Origin: Streptomyces rhizosphaerihabitans
Lineage (GTDB): Bacteria; Actinomycetota; Actinomycetes; Streptomycetales; Streptomycetaceae
DNA length: 64,000 nucleotides
Direction: 5' to 3'
Assembly (NCBI RefSeq): GCF_025399795.1
Contig: NZ_JAODTZ010000032.1
Location: forward strand, 1 to 64,000
A program made the position numbers and the translations under genes. Every line of letters begins with the position of its first letter. The first letter of the stretch is position 1. Shown here in pieces: positions 20,019-28,435 of the stretch. The notes beneath the pieces are model-generated. The model did no database searches and was not told where the DNA came from. It saw only the letters and a program-made list of their open reading frames with translations.

Positions 20019-20097
20019 CGCGCGGGGGCCCGTGCCCCGGCCCGCGCGGACGGTGCCCGTGGGGCCCGGTAAGCGCCCGTGCACGTACCATTGCGGC

Positions 20098-20595
20098 ATG
20101 TCCTTCCTCCGCCGCCGCAGCGCCACGCCCGCCGGGCCCGACTTCGACGTTCTGGCCATGGATCCGGGCGACTGGCCCGGCAATCTGGGCGCGGGCCTGC
20201 TGCCCGCCCCCGACGGCAGCTGCCAGGGTGTCTTCCTGCGCTACGACCTGTTCGGCGGCCGCGGTCCCGCGATGATCATCGGCAATCTGCCGGAGGGCTC
20301 CCAGGCCCGTGACGTCGCCGAGGGCGAGGTCCCCTTCGAGGTGGCCCAGCTGCTGATCGCGTTGGAGAACGACGAAGAGGTCACCGTCACCGGGACCGAG
20401 GACATGCCGGTGATGCAGGGCGACAACCTTCTGATCGTGCGGCGGCTGAAGCTCTCCGAGACCCGGATCGCCTGCGTCCAGTTCGACCGCAGCGACAACG
20501 TCCTGGTGACCATCGCCGCCTGGGACCGTCCGATCACGGACGACCTGTACGCCCTGCTGAAGCCGCTCCCGGCGGAACTCTTCCAGCAGGGCTGA
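20098..20595 (+). CDS. conserved Streptomyces hypothetical protein
   Basis: A 165-residue soluble protein that I do not recognise as a named family. It is acidic, with alternating beta-type and helical segments (VLAMDPGDWPGNLGAGLLPAP, AQLLIALENDEEVTVTG, LYALLKPLPAELF). The ATG at 20098 is preferred to an in-frame ATG at 20032, because the intervening 22 residues look like translated intergenic DNA. It has no signal peptide or membrane segment. It ends 21 bp from the convergent SpoIIE phosphatase. Confidence 0.7.
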   Translation: MSFLRRRSATPAGPDFDVLAMDPGDWPGNLGAGLLPAPDGSCQGVFLRYDLFGGRGPAMIIGNLPEGSQARDVAEGEVPFEVAQLLIALENDEEVTVTGTEDMPVMQGDNLLIVRRLKLSETRIACVQFDRSDNVLVTIAAWDRPITDDLYALLKPLPAELFQQG

Positions 20596-20616
20596 GGCCG
20601 AACACCCCTCCAGGCG

Positions 20617-22935
20617 TCACAGTTTGAGGGTGAACCAGGTGGTCTTGCCCGAATCGGTGGGCCGGATGCCCCAGTCGTCGGCGAGCGCGCGGACCAGGAT
20701 CAGTCCCCGTCCCGACTCCTCGTCCTCGGTGGCCGTCCGGGGCTGCGGCAGATGCGGGCTGCGATCGCTGATCTCCACGGTCAGATCGGTGGCCGTGCGG
20801 CACAGGTGCAGGCTGATGGGCCCCTGGGCGTGCTGCACGGCGTTCGTGAGGATCTCGGAGAGCAGGAGCCGGGCGTCGTCCGCGGAGGGCGCGCAGTCCC
20901 AGGCGGTCAGCGCCTTGCTGAGGAAGGCGCGGCCCTCCGGCACCGATTCGGGCGCCGCGGGCAGGTCGGTGCTGATGGTGGCCAGGGGCCCGTCGGGGAG
21001 CCGGGTGAGCAGCAGTGTGACGTCGTCGTTGTGTCCCTCGGCGTCCGGCAGCAGGGTGGCCAGCACATGGTCGGCGGCCGCCTCCAGATCGGGCGCGGTG
21101 GTGAACAGGCCCGTGAGGGTCGAGGTGAGCTCGGCCAGCTGGTCCTCGATGTCGCTGCCGGGCGTCTCGATGAGACCGTCGGTGTAAAGGACGAGCGTCG
21201 CCCCCGGCGGTATCACCGAGGTCGCCTGCTCGTAGAGGATGCCGCCGACACCGAGGGGCGCGTTCACCGGCGCGGGGAGCGGCCGGGCGTCGGCGCCGGG
21301 CGTGGCCACCAGTGTGGGCAGATGCCCGGCGGAGCAGACCGTCACCTCGCCCGCGTCGGCGGAGATGACCAGATAGCAGCAGGTCACGAGCTGGTCGGGC
21401 ACATCCAGATCGCCGACGACCGCCTCCAGGGCCTGCATCAGCTGGCGGGGCTGCATACCGGTCTTGGCCAGGGCGTGCGCGGCCGACCGCAGCTGGCCCA
21501 TCACGGCGGCGGCGTCCAGTCCGCGGCCCATCACATCGCCGATCAGGACCCCGACCCGGCCGGCCCCCAGCGGGATCAGGTCGAACCAGTCGCCGCCCAC
21601 CCCGGCTCCCTGTGTGGCGGGCCGGTAGCGGCTCGCGGTGGTCAGGCCGGGAATGGCGGGCGGGGTGCCCATGAGGCTGCGCTGGAGGGTGAGGGCGATG
21701 TGCCGCTGCTGTTCGTAGAGGAAGGTCAGCTCCGCCTCGGCCTTCTTGCGGTCGCTGATGTCCCGGACGATCGCGCACGCACCGATCACCGAACCGTCCG
21801 TGGCACGGGTCGGCCACAGTGTGATGTCCACGTCCAGCAGGTCGCCCGAGCGCGTCAGCCGCAGGGTCTCGAAGTGCTCGACCTTCTCACCGCTGCGCAG
21901 CCGGTCCAGGAGCAGGTCGATCTCGCCGCGCCGCTCGGTGGTGGCGAGCAGCGACACATGCCTGCCCATCACCTCGGACCGGCTGTAGCCGTACAGCCGC
22001 TGGGCCGCCGCGTTCCAGTACGTGATGTGGCCGTCCAGGGTCTTGGCGAGGATCGCGTCCTGGGAGGACTCCACCAGACCGGCCAGTTCGTTGATCCGGG
22101 CCTCGGCAGCCTTGCGGTCGCTGACGTCGCGGACGGCGGCGGAGACGAGCAGGCCGTCGGCCGTTTCGAGTGGGCTGAGGCTGATCTCGACGGGGAATTC
22201 GGTGCCGTCCTTGCGGAGGCCGTGGAGTTCGAGTTCGGCGCCCATGGGGCGGACCTGTCGGTTGTCGGCGTAGCCGTCGCGGTGGCGGTGGTGGTGGGCG
22301 CGGAAGCGGCCGGGTACGAGGAGTTCGACGGGATTGCCGAGGAGTTCCTCGCGTTTGTATCCGAAGAGGGCTTCGGTCTGGGCGTTGACGAGTCTGATGG
22401 TGCCGGTGTCGTCGACGATGACCATGGCGTCCGGTGCTGCCTCCAGCAGCCCCCGAAACCTTTCCTCGGCAGCCTTGCGGTCGCTGACGTCGCGGACGGC
22501 GGCGGAGACGAGCAGGCCGTCGGCCGTTTCGAGTGGGCTGAGGCTGATCTCGACGGGGAATTCGGTGCCGTCCTTGCGGAGGCCGTGGAGTTCGAGTTCG
22601 GCGCCCATGGGGCGGACCTGTCGGTTGTCGGCGTAGCCGTCGCGGTGGCGGTGGTGGTGGGCGCGGAAGCGGCCGGGTACGAGGAGTTCGACGGGATTGC
22701 CGAGGAGTTCCTCGCGTTTGTATCCGAAGAGGGCTTCGGTCTGGGCGTTGACGAGTCTGATGGTGCCGGTGTCGTCGACGATGACCATGGCGTCCGGTGC
22801 TGCCTCCAGCAGCCCCCGAAACCTTTCCTCGGCCCCTGCCGGTGCGCTCTCGCGCGTTGCGCCGCCGCACCGGCATTGCCGGGGGTCCGCCACATCGGCG
22901 GGCCGCGTTGAAGTCTCTTTGACGAAGTCGCCCAT
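20617..22935 (-). CDS. triple-PAS SpoIIE-type phosphatase with anti-sigma kinase domain
   Basis: A 772-residue signalling protein. Residues about 35-155 and 156-276 are two identical PAS domains, encoded by an exact DNA duplication. A diverged third PAS (ESSQDAILAKTLDGHITYWNAAAQRLYGY) covers about 277-400. A PP2C/SpoIIE domain follows, with GVGGDWFDLIPL, GDVMGRGLDAA and the C-terminal GHNDDVTLLL metal motif. An RsbW-like HATPase ends the protein (LLLSEILTNAVQHA, EESGRGLILVRALADDWG). It may therefore both dephosphorylate an anti-anti-sigma factor and phosphorylate or bind one. The ATG at 22935 is chosen over a GTG at 22983 because the extra 16 residues look unrelated; the ribosome-binding site (GGGGCGGG) is weak. 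Confidence 0.93.
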   Translation of the reverse strand: MGDFVKETSTRPADVADPRQCRCGGATRESAPAGAEERFRGLLEAAPDAMVIVDDTGTIRLVNAQTEALFGYKREELLGNPVELLVPGRFRAHHHRHRDGYADNRQVRPMGAELELHGLRKDGTEFPVEISLSPLETADGLLVSAAVRDVSDRKAAEERFRGLLEAAPDAMVIVDDTGTIRLVNAQTEALFGYKREELLGNPVELLVPGRFRAHHHRHRDGYADNRQVRPMGAELELHGLRKDGTEFPVEISLSPLETADGLLVSAAVRDVSDRKAAEARINELAGLVESSQDAILAKTLDGHITYWNAAAQRLYGYSRSEVMGRHVSLLATTERRGEIDLLLDRLRSGEKVEHFETLRLTRSGDLLDVDITLWPTRATDGSVIGACAIVRDISDRKKAEAELTFLYEQQRHIALTLQRSLMGTPPAIPGLTTASRYRPATQGAGVGGDWFDLIPLGAGRVGVLIGDVMGRGLDAAAVMGQLRSAAHALAKTGMQPRQLMQALEAVVGDLDVPDQLVTCCYLVISADAGEVTVCSAGHLPTLVATPGADARPLPAPVNAPLGVGGILYEQATSVIPPGATLVLYTDGLIETPGSDIEDQLAELTSTLTGLFTTAPDLEAAADHVLATLLPDAEGHNDDVTLLLTRLPDGPLATISTDLPAAPESVPEGRAFLSKALTAWDCAPSADDARLLLSEILTNAVQHAQGPISLHLCRTATDLTVEISDRSPHLPQPRTATEDEESGRGLILVRALADDWGIRPTDSGKTTWFTLKL
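22101..22833. repeat. exact tandem duplication, period 363 bp
   Basis: Two adjacent copies (22101-22463 and 22464-22826) are base-for-base identical as read, and identity runs 7 bp into the third junction (to 22833). The period is 121 codons, so the frame is kept and the product gains one complete PAS domain. Absence of even synonymous differences suggests a recent event or ongoing conversion. Confidence 0.95.
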
Positions 22936-23099
22936 ACCCGCCCCAGATGTGCCGCGTACTGTGAGCGACCCATCCCAGCGCACATCGATCGGGCGCGCGG
23001 TTACATGTCGTTAACTGGCCCTACCGAGGTCGAACCTGTCCTAGGCGGCACATTCCCTGGTCGGTTGCCCGGGTCATTGTCGTCACCGACGGACGGAAA

Positions 23100-23124
23100 C
23101 CGGGTCCGCTCCGCGCGGACCCGG
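23100..23124 (-). terminator. hairpin downstream of the amidase gene
   Basis: A perfect 9-bp inverted repeat CCGGGTCCG-N7-CGGACCCGG lies 20 bp past the stop of the minus-strand amidase. On the minus strand it is followed by TTTCC. Confidence 0.65.
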
Positions 23125-23144
23125 CTCCGCATCATCGGGATCCG

Positions 23145-25112
23145 CTACGGAACCAGGTCCACGTCCGCGGCCCGCACGAACTCCACCCGGTGCCCGAACT
23201 GGATCTCGTAGTACATGTCCGTACCGATCACGACCCTGTGCGGTGTCGTGTCGAAGGTCGGCGCGTAGAAGTACTCGCCGGGCACCTTGTCACCGGCCGC
23301 GTACCGCTGGCCCGCGAGGATCTTGTACGGCAGCGGCGAGACGGCCTGGACGGGCACGCCCGCCGGATAGGCCTCCTTCTCCGGGTACGCCCTTCCGTAT
23401 ACGGGGATCTGCGCCAGCCCCTCCTTGGGTGTCACGACGGGCCCCGACGCCCGCACCGCCGTCGGCTGCTTGCGCGGGTTCTTGAACCAGGCCTTCTGGC
23501 CCAGGTACCAGATCGCCGTCCAGTCGCCGTCCCGTCCGGCGAGCGCGTACCGCTGACCGGTGGAGACGCGCGAGGCCACGTCGTTCACGCCCGTCGTCGA
23601 GGCGTCGCCCTTCGGGTACAGGCCGATGTCCTGGATCAGTGGTGAGCTCTCGTCCGGCTGGGAGTAGAGCCGCACCTCGCTGGAACCGTGGGCGGCACAG
23701 GGCTCGCCCTTGGTGACGCAGCCCGTGTACACCGGCTGGTTCGCGTCGAAGTCGGGCAGGACGGTCACCAGGTCGCCCTTGCGGAACGAGCGGTGGAAGG
23801 GGTGCCCGAGCAGGGTGAAGTAGTGCTGCCAGTCCCAGTACGGACCCGGGTCCGTGTGCATGCCCGGAATGGTGGAGGTCGTGGGGCCCGGTACGTTGTC
23901 GTGCCCCAGGATGTGCTGCCGGTCCAGCGGGATGTCGTACTTCCGGGAGAGGTACCTCACCAGCCGGGCGGAGGCGCGGTACATCTCCTCCGTGTACCAG
24001 GCGTCGGGTGCGGTGAGGAAGCCCTCGTGCTCCAGGCCGATGGACTTGGCGTTGATGTACCAGTTGCCCGCGTGCCAGGCCACGTCCTTGGCCTTCACGT
24101 GCTGGGCGATGTGCCCGTCGGTCGAGCGCAGGGTGTAGTTCCATGAGACATACGTCGGGTCCTGGACGAGGTTCAGCACACCGTCCCAGGTGCCTTCCGT
24201 GTCATGGATGACGATGTACTTGATGCTCTGCGACGTGGGCCGGTCGCCCAGGTCGTGGTTGCCGTAGTCGCCCTCGCCGAACTCCTCGTACGGGGCCGGG
24301 ATCCACTCGCAGGACACCGTCCTCGGGCATTCCGTGCCGTCGGCGGAGGCCGTCCGCAGCCCTGCCTCTCGCAGCTGGGCCGTGTCGGGGCTCAGCCGGG
24401 GCTGAGCGTCGAGGGTGACCTGCTGGCCGGCGTCCGTGGTGCGTCGCTCGCCTGAGCGCATCACCTCGTAGGCGTCGTCGGCGTAGGTCGCCGCGGTGGT
24501 GCTGTCGTCCGCTCCCGAGAAGCGCGCCACCGCTCCGTACCAGTCGGCGGCGTCGTCGCTCAGGGGCTCACCGAGGTCCCGCTGCGCGGCGGCGAGGAGC
24601 GCGGCGCCGCCCGCGACGTTCGCGGCCGCGTCGGTGCGCAGTTGCTCCGCCGGCAGGCCGGTGAGATCGGCGGCCTTCGTCAACGTCTTGAGCCGGGCCG
24701 GAAGTCGGGAGTCGGTGGGCGCCGACGCGTCGGGCAGGAGCGCGGGACGCGAGCTGTCGCCGCGGGCATCCTCCGTGCCGTCGCTGTGATGCGGAGTCCC
24801 GGCGATCGCCGTCCGGGCGTCGGTCAGGTGCATGGGACCGTAGCCGCCGGTGACGCTCGGGGCGCCGGCGTGCGCGTCCCAGCGGGACTGCAGATAGGAG
24901 ACGGCGAGCAGCACGCTCTGCGGAACGTGGTATTCGGTGGCCGCGGCGGCGAAGGCTCGCTGCAACCGGGCCGCGGGCGCCTGCTCGGCGGAGCTCGAAG
25001 GGGCCGCGCCGAGCAGCGGCAGCAGCAGCGCCGCCGAGGCGACGGCTCCTGCGGACCTGCGCGCGCGTCTGTGCCCGGTGGTGCCCTTGGGTTCGGTGGC
25101 GGACCAGTGCAA
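23145..25112 (-). CDS. exported N-acetylmuramoyl-L-alanine amidase (amidase_2/PGRP)
   Basis: A 655-residue secreted peptidoglycan amidase. The TTG at 25112 is the likely start because AGGAGG stands 5 nt before it; no ATG lies nearby and the frame upstream is not signal-like. The N terminus RRARRSAGAVASAALLLPLLGAAPSSSAEQA is a signal peptide. A helical region of about 200 residues follows, then the zinc amidase domain at about 285-450: YIVIHDTEG, a histidine-rich AWHAGNWYINAKSIGLEHEG block, and HTDPGPYWDW at its end. The C-terminal 200 residues contain SH3-like beta segments (RVSTGQRYALAGRDGDWTAIWYLG) that may bind the wall. A role in wall remodelling or lysis of competitors is possible. Confidence 0.92.
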   Translation of the reverse strand: MHWSATEPKGTTGHRRARRSAGAVASAALLLPLLGAAPSSSAEQAPAARLQRAFAAAATEYHVPQSVLLAVSYLQSRWDAHAGAPSVTGGYGPMHLTDARTAIAGTPHHSDGTEDARGDSSRPALLPDASAPTDSRLPARLKTLTKAADLTGLPAEQLRTDAAANVAGGAALLAAAQRDLGEPLSDDAADWYGAVARFSGADDSTTAATYADDAYEVMRSGERRTTDAGQQVTLDAQPRLSPDTAQLREAGLRTASADGTECPRTVSCEWIPAPYEEFGEGDYGNHDLGDRPTSQSIKYIVIHDTEGTWDGVLNLVQDPTYVSWNYTLRSTDGHIAQHVKAKDVAWHAGNWYINAKSIGLEHEGFLTAPDAWYTEEMYRASARLVRYLSRKYDIPLDRQHILGHDNVPGPTTSTIPGMHTDPGPYWDWQHYFTLLGHPFHRSFRKGDLVTVLPDFDANQPVYTGCVTKGEPCAAHGSSEVRLYSQPDESSPLIQDIGLYPKGDASTTGVNDVASRVSTGQRYALAGRDGDWTAIWYLGQKAWFKNPRKQPTAVRASGPVVTPKEGLAQIPVYGRAYPEKEAYPAGVPVQAVSPLPYKILAGQRYAAGDKVPGEYFYAPTFDTTPHRVVIGTDMYYEIQFGHRVEFVRAADVDLVP

Positions 25113-25322
25113 TGCAGCCTCCTGGGACGGTCGGGCGCGGTGGGGCGTGCGAGGGCCGAACGCGTCAGTGCTACCGGCTCTCCGACGATCCGTCAATCAT
25201 GCCCACAGGCAGGCGATTTCCCATGTCAGTGCGGGGTGAACGGGGTTTCGTGGCGGCGGCCTCCCGGCCTGCGGGGCGTCAGTGGAATGGACCAATGCGC
25301 CGAACGGAGGGCTGTACATGAG

Positions 25323-25367
25323 GGAGGTCCGCGGTGCGCCCGTACCTCGGCGTCACCGCGGACCTCC
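25323..25367 (-). terminator. hairpin downstream of the phosphotransferase gene
   Basis: A perfect 14-bp inverted repeat (arms 25323-25336 and 25354-25367, 17-nt loop) lies 9 bp past the stop of the minus-strand APH-like gene. Confidence 0.75.
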
Positions 25368-25375
25368 GTCCCCCG

Positions 25376-26515
25376 TCAGCGAGTCCCGACCGCCGCTCGC
25401 ACGGCCCGGCGGGCCATCTGGCAGTCGTCGTGCAGCCGCCTCAGCAGCAGCCGCTGTTCCTCGCCGGACGGCGCAGCAGCCGGGTGGGCCGGGCCCGCTG
25501 CCGCCGGGGCCGCGTCGTGCAGGGAACGCTGCACTGCCATCTCGTACGTACGGATCTCCCGGGTGAGGACGATCATCAGGTTCACCAGGAAGGCGTCCCG
25601 TGCCGCCGGGCCGGCCGACTGCGCGAGCTGGCTGATCTGACGGCGCGCCACGGGGGCGTCACCGAGGACCGCCCACAGCGTCGCCAGGTCGTAGCCCGGC
25701 AGATACCAGCCCGCGTGCTCCCAGTCCACCAGCACTGGACCGGCCGGTGAGAGAAGGATGTTCGACAGGAGGGCGTCGCCGTGGCAGAACTGACCCATGC
25801 CCTGGCGGCCGGACGACGTCGCGATGCCGTGCAACAGCTTCTGCAGATCGCCCATGTCCCGGTCCGTGAGCAACCCCAGCTCATGGAATCGGGAGATCCG
25901 TTCCGCGTAGTCCAGGGGGGCGTTGAAGGTCCCCGCCGGCGGCCGCCACGCGTTCAGCCGACAGATGGCGCTCAGCGCGGCGCGGATGTCCGCGCGCGGC
26001 GGGGCCTCGAGCGGGTGGCGCTGGAGCGCGGCCACCCGGCCCGGCATGCGCTCGATCACCAGCGTGCAGTTGTCCGGATCCGCCGCGATCAGCCGGGGCA
26101 CCCGCACGGGCGGGCGGTGCCGGACGAACAGGCGGTATGCAGCTATTTCGTGCCGGATCCGCTCGGCCCAGACGGGGGAGTGGTCCAGTAAGCACTTGGC
26201 GACGGCCGTGTTGCGCCCCGTCGTGCCGACGAGGAGCACGGAGCGTCCGCTGCGGCGCAGCACCTGGACCGGAGCGAACTCCGGACAGATCCGGTGCACC
26301 GACGCGATCGCCGTGCGCAGCTGGGCGCCCTGAGGGCCGGACAAGTCGAGTCTCCCGCTGAGCGGTTGGGTGCCGAGCCCCGGCACGCGCCGCGTCCGGC
26401 CGGCACCGAGTACGGGGGCCGCCTGACGTGCGGGGTCGAGGTAAGGGCCGCTGCCCACCGGGCGGGAGTGCAACGACCGGGGCGGAGCGGACACGGAGGA
26501 CGATGCTGTGTACAT
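25376..26515 (-). CDS. aminoglycoside phosphotransferase-fold kinase (APH family)
   Basis: A 379-residue APH/choline-kinase-fold protein. The catalytic loop FCHGDALLSNIL (HGDxxxxN) and the metal motif VLVDWEHAG are intact, and VAKCLLD carries the ATP-binding lysine. These folds phosphorylate small molecules such as aminoglycosides, choline or homoserine; nothing here points to antibiotic resistance. The ATG at 26515 is chosen because upstream in-frame residues are proline- and arginine-rich without structure; its ribosome-binding site (AAGGGA) is rather distant at 12 nt. It is divergent from the NsdA-like regulator at 26747, which suggests a developmental context. Confidence 0.85.
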   Translation of the reverse strand: MYTASSSVSAPPRSLHSRPVGSGPYLDPARQAAPVLGAGRTRRVPGLGTQPLSGRLDLSGPQGAQLRTAIASVHRICPEFAPVQVLRRSGRSVLLVGTTGRNTAVAKCLLDHSPVWAERIRHEIAAYRLFVRHRPPVRVPRLIAADPDNCTLVIERMPGRVAALQRHPLEAPPRADIRAALSAICRLNAWRPPAGTFNAPLDYAERISRFHELGLLTDRDMGDLQKLLHGIATSSGRQGMGQFCHGDALLSNILLSPAGPVLVDWEHAGWYLPGYDLATLWAVLGDAPVARRQISQLAQSAGPAARDAFLVNLMIVLTREIRTYEMAVQRSLHDAAPAAAGPAHPAAAPSGEEQRLLLRRLHDDCQMARRAVRAAVGTR

Positions 26516-26746
26516 GGGCGAAACAGATCCCTTCGTGTGCCTGCAAGTTGCCGCGCTGCCCGCCCCGGCCGCCTGGTTCATCCTGGGGAATGTCCCTGGC
26601 AACCGGGTCGGGGTGGCGCGTTCCTACCTGACACCCGACGTCCACTGGCACACCATCTGGCGCACCCTGGCGAACCCTGGCGAATAGTCGCTCAGCAACT
26701 GACAGGCGGTTACTGTCGAAATCAGCCGAGAACCTGGGGGCTTGAC

Positions 26747-28246
26747 GTGAACGGACAACCCAACACTCGTCTGTCGGACCTGTTCGGCCTGGCCGGCTGG
26801 TCCAAGGGCGAGCTCGCGAGAATGGTCAATCGGCAGGCGGCGGCCATGGGCCACCCCCAGCTGGCGACCGACACCTCGCGGGTGCGGCGGTGGATCGACA
26901 CGGGAGAGATCCCGCGCGATCCGGTGCCGCGGGTGCTGGCGGCTCTGTTCACCGAGCGTCTCGGCCGTGTCGTGACCATCGAGGACCTCGGTCTGGTCAG
27001 GCACGGGCGCGCGGGGAAACGGCAGGGCGGCGGGAGTGCGGAACATCCCGACGGAGTGCCGTGGGCGCCCGAGCGGACTGCCTTGGTCCTCACCGAATTC
27101 ACGGGAATGGACCTCATGCTCAACCGACGCGGCTTGGTGGGCGCGGGTGCCGCGCTCGCCGCGGGATCCGCACTCAGCACTGCCATGCACGACTGGCTGC
27201 ACACCGATCCGGCCCTGACGGCCGACGCTCCGCAGTTCGAAGACCCCCTGCACGCCGACCCCGCCGGGTTCGACCGGTACGAGGCCGCCCCCATCGGGTC
27301 GCAGGAGATCGAGGAACTGGAGCGCTCCGTCGAGGTGTTCCGGGCCTGGGACGCGGCCCGCGGCGGCGGGCTGCAACGCAAGGCCGTGGTGGGCCAGCTC
27401 AACGAAGTGGGAGGCATGCTCTCCTACCGGCACCCCGACCATCTCCAGCGGCGCCTCTGGGGCGTCGCCGCCAACCTCGCCGTCCTCGCGGGCTGGATGT
27501 CGCACGACGTCGGCCTGGAGCCCACGGCTCAGAAGTACTTCATCATCGCCGCCCACGCGGCCCGGGAGGGCGGCGACCGGCCCCGCGCCGGGGAGGCGCT
27601 CTCCCGAGCGGCTCGCCAGATGGTGCATCTGGGCCGGCCCGACGACGCACTCGACCTCATGAAGCTCGCCAAGTCCGGTTCCGGCGAAGAGGTGCTGCCC
27701 CGCACCCAGGCGATGCTGCACACCATCGAGGCCTGGGCTCAGGCGTCCATGGGCAAGGGCCAGGCCATGCGGCGCACCCTCGGTGTGGCGGAGGACCTGT
27801 TCGTCTCCGACCGTGGTGACGTACCACCGCCCAGTTGGATGCAGTTGTTCGACGAGGCCGATATGCACGGCATGCAGGCTCTGGCCTACCGCACCCTCGC
27901 CGAACACGAGCCGGCCGCCGCGGTGACCGCGCAACGTCACGCCAAGGAGGCGCTGAAGCTGCGGGAGTCGGGCCGGGAGCGGTCGAAGATCTTCGACCAC
28001 ATCTCCCTCGCGTCGGCCTGCTTCATCGCCGACGATCCCGAACAGGCCGACCGCTACGCGCGACTGGCACTGACGTCGATGGGCTCCAACTCCTCCCATC
28101 GCACCTGGGACCGGTTGCGCGAGATGTACCGGCTCACCGGGCAGTACTCCAGCTATCCGAAGATCAGCGATCTGCGTGAGGAGATCAAACTCGCGCTGCC
28201 GAAGGGTGCGTTGAAGCCCAGGCGCGGCAACAGTGCGCGGGTGTAA
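26747..28246 (+). CDS. TPR-containing HTH regulator of the NsdA/NsdB sporulation-regulator type
   Basis: A 499-residue protein with an N-terminal DNA-binding-like domain (residues 1-75, LSDLFGLAGWSKGELARMVNRQAA and RVRRWIDTGEIPRD), a hydrophobic AAGSALSTAM stretch, and a long C-terminal TPR-like helical region. The start is GTG with GGGGG 6 nt upstream. The architecture and size match a Streptomyces family that includes NsdA and NsdB, negative regulators of sporulation and antibiotic production; I judge this from memory and cannot say which member it is. It is divergent from the APH-like kinase gene. Confidence 0.8.
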   Translation: MNGQPNTRLSDLFGLAGWSKGELARMVNRQAAAMGHPQLATDTSRVRRWIDTGEIPRDPVPRVLAALFTERLGRVVTIEDLGLVRHGRAGKRQGGGSAEHPDGVPWAPERTALVLTEFTGMDLMLNRRGLVGAGAALAAGSALSTAMHDWLHTDPALTADAPQFEDPLHADPAGFDRYEAAPIGSQEIEELERSVEVFRAWDAARGGGLQRKAVVGQLNEVGGMLSYRHPDHLQRRLWGVAANLAVLAGWMSHDVGLEPTAQKYFIIAAHAAREGGDRPRAGEALSRAARQMVHLGRPDDALDLMKLAKSGSGEEVLPRTQAMLHTIEAWAQASMGKGQAMRRTLGVAEDLFVSDRGDVPPPSWMQLFDEADMHGMQALAYRTLAEHEPAAAVTAQRHAKEALKLRESGRERSKIFDHISLASACFIADDPEQADRYARLALTSMGSNSSHRTWDRLREMYRLTGQYSSYPKISDLREEIKLALPKGALKPRRGNSARV

Positions 28247-28435
28247 GGGGCCTGCTCCCACATCCCCGCGTGCGGGTGCCGGTATTCGGGGCGGGTCGCG
28301 CTGCGACGTGCCGCGGCGACTCGGCTGACAACGACGTCAGCCGTCAGGCGCCGAAGCCGATCCTGACCCACTCTCCGTCGTGTCCGACTCGGGTGTCATC
28401 GGTGTGCGGTGTCGGCAGGGTCAGCGTCATCGGCG

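Noticed and set aside
17073..20183. Open frame of over 1000 codons antisense to the LAL regulator
   Set aside because: The plus-strand frame has Walker and LuxR motifs; the antisense frame is Gly/Ala/Val/Glu-rich without domains.
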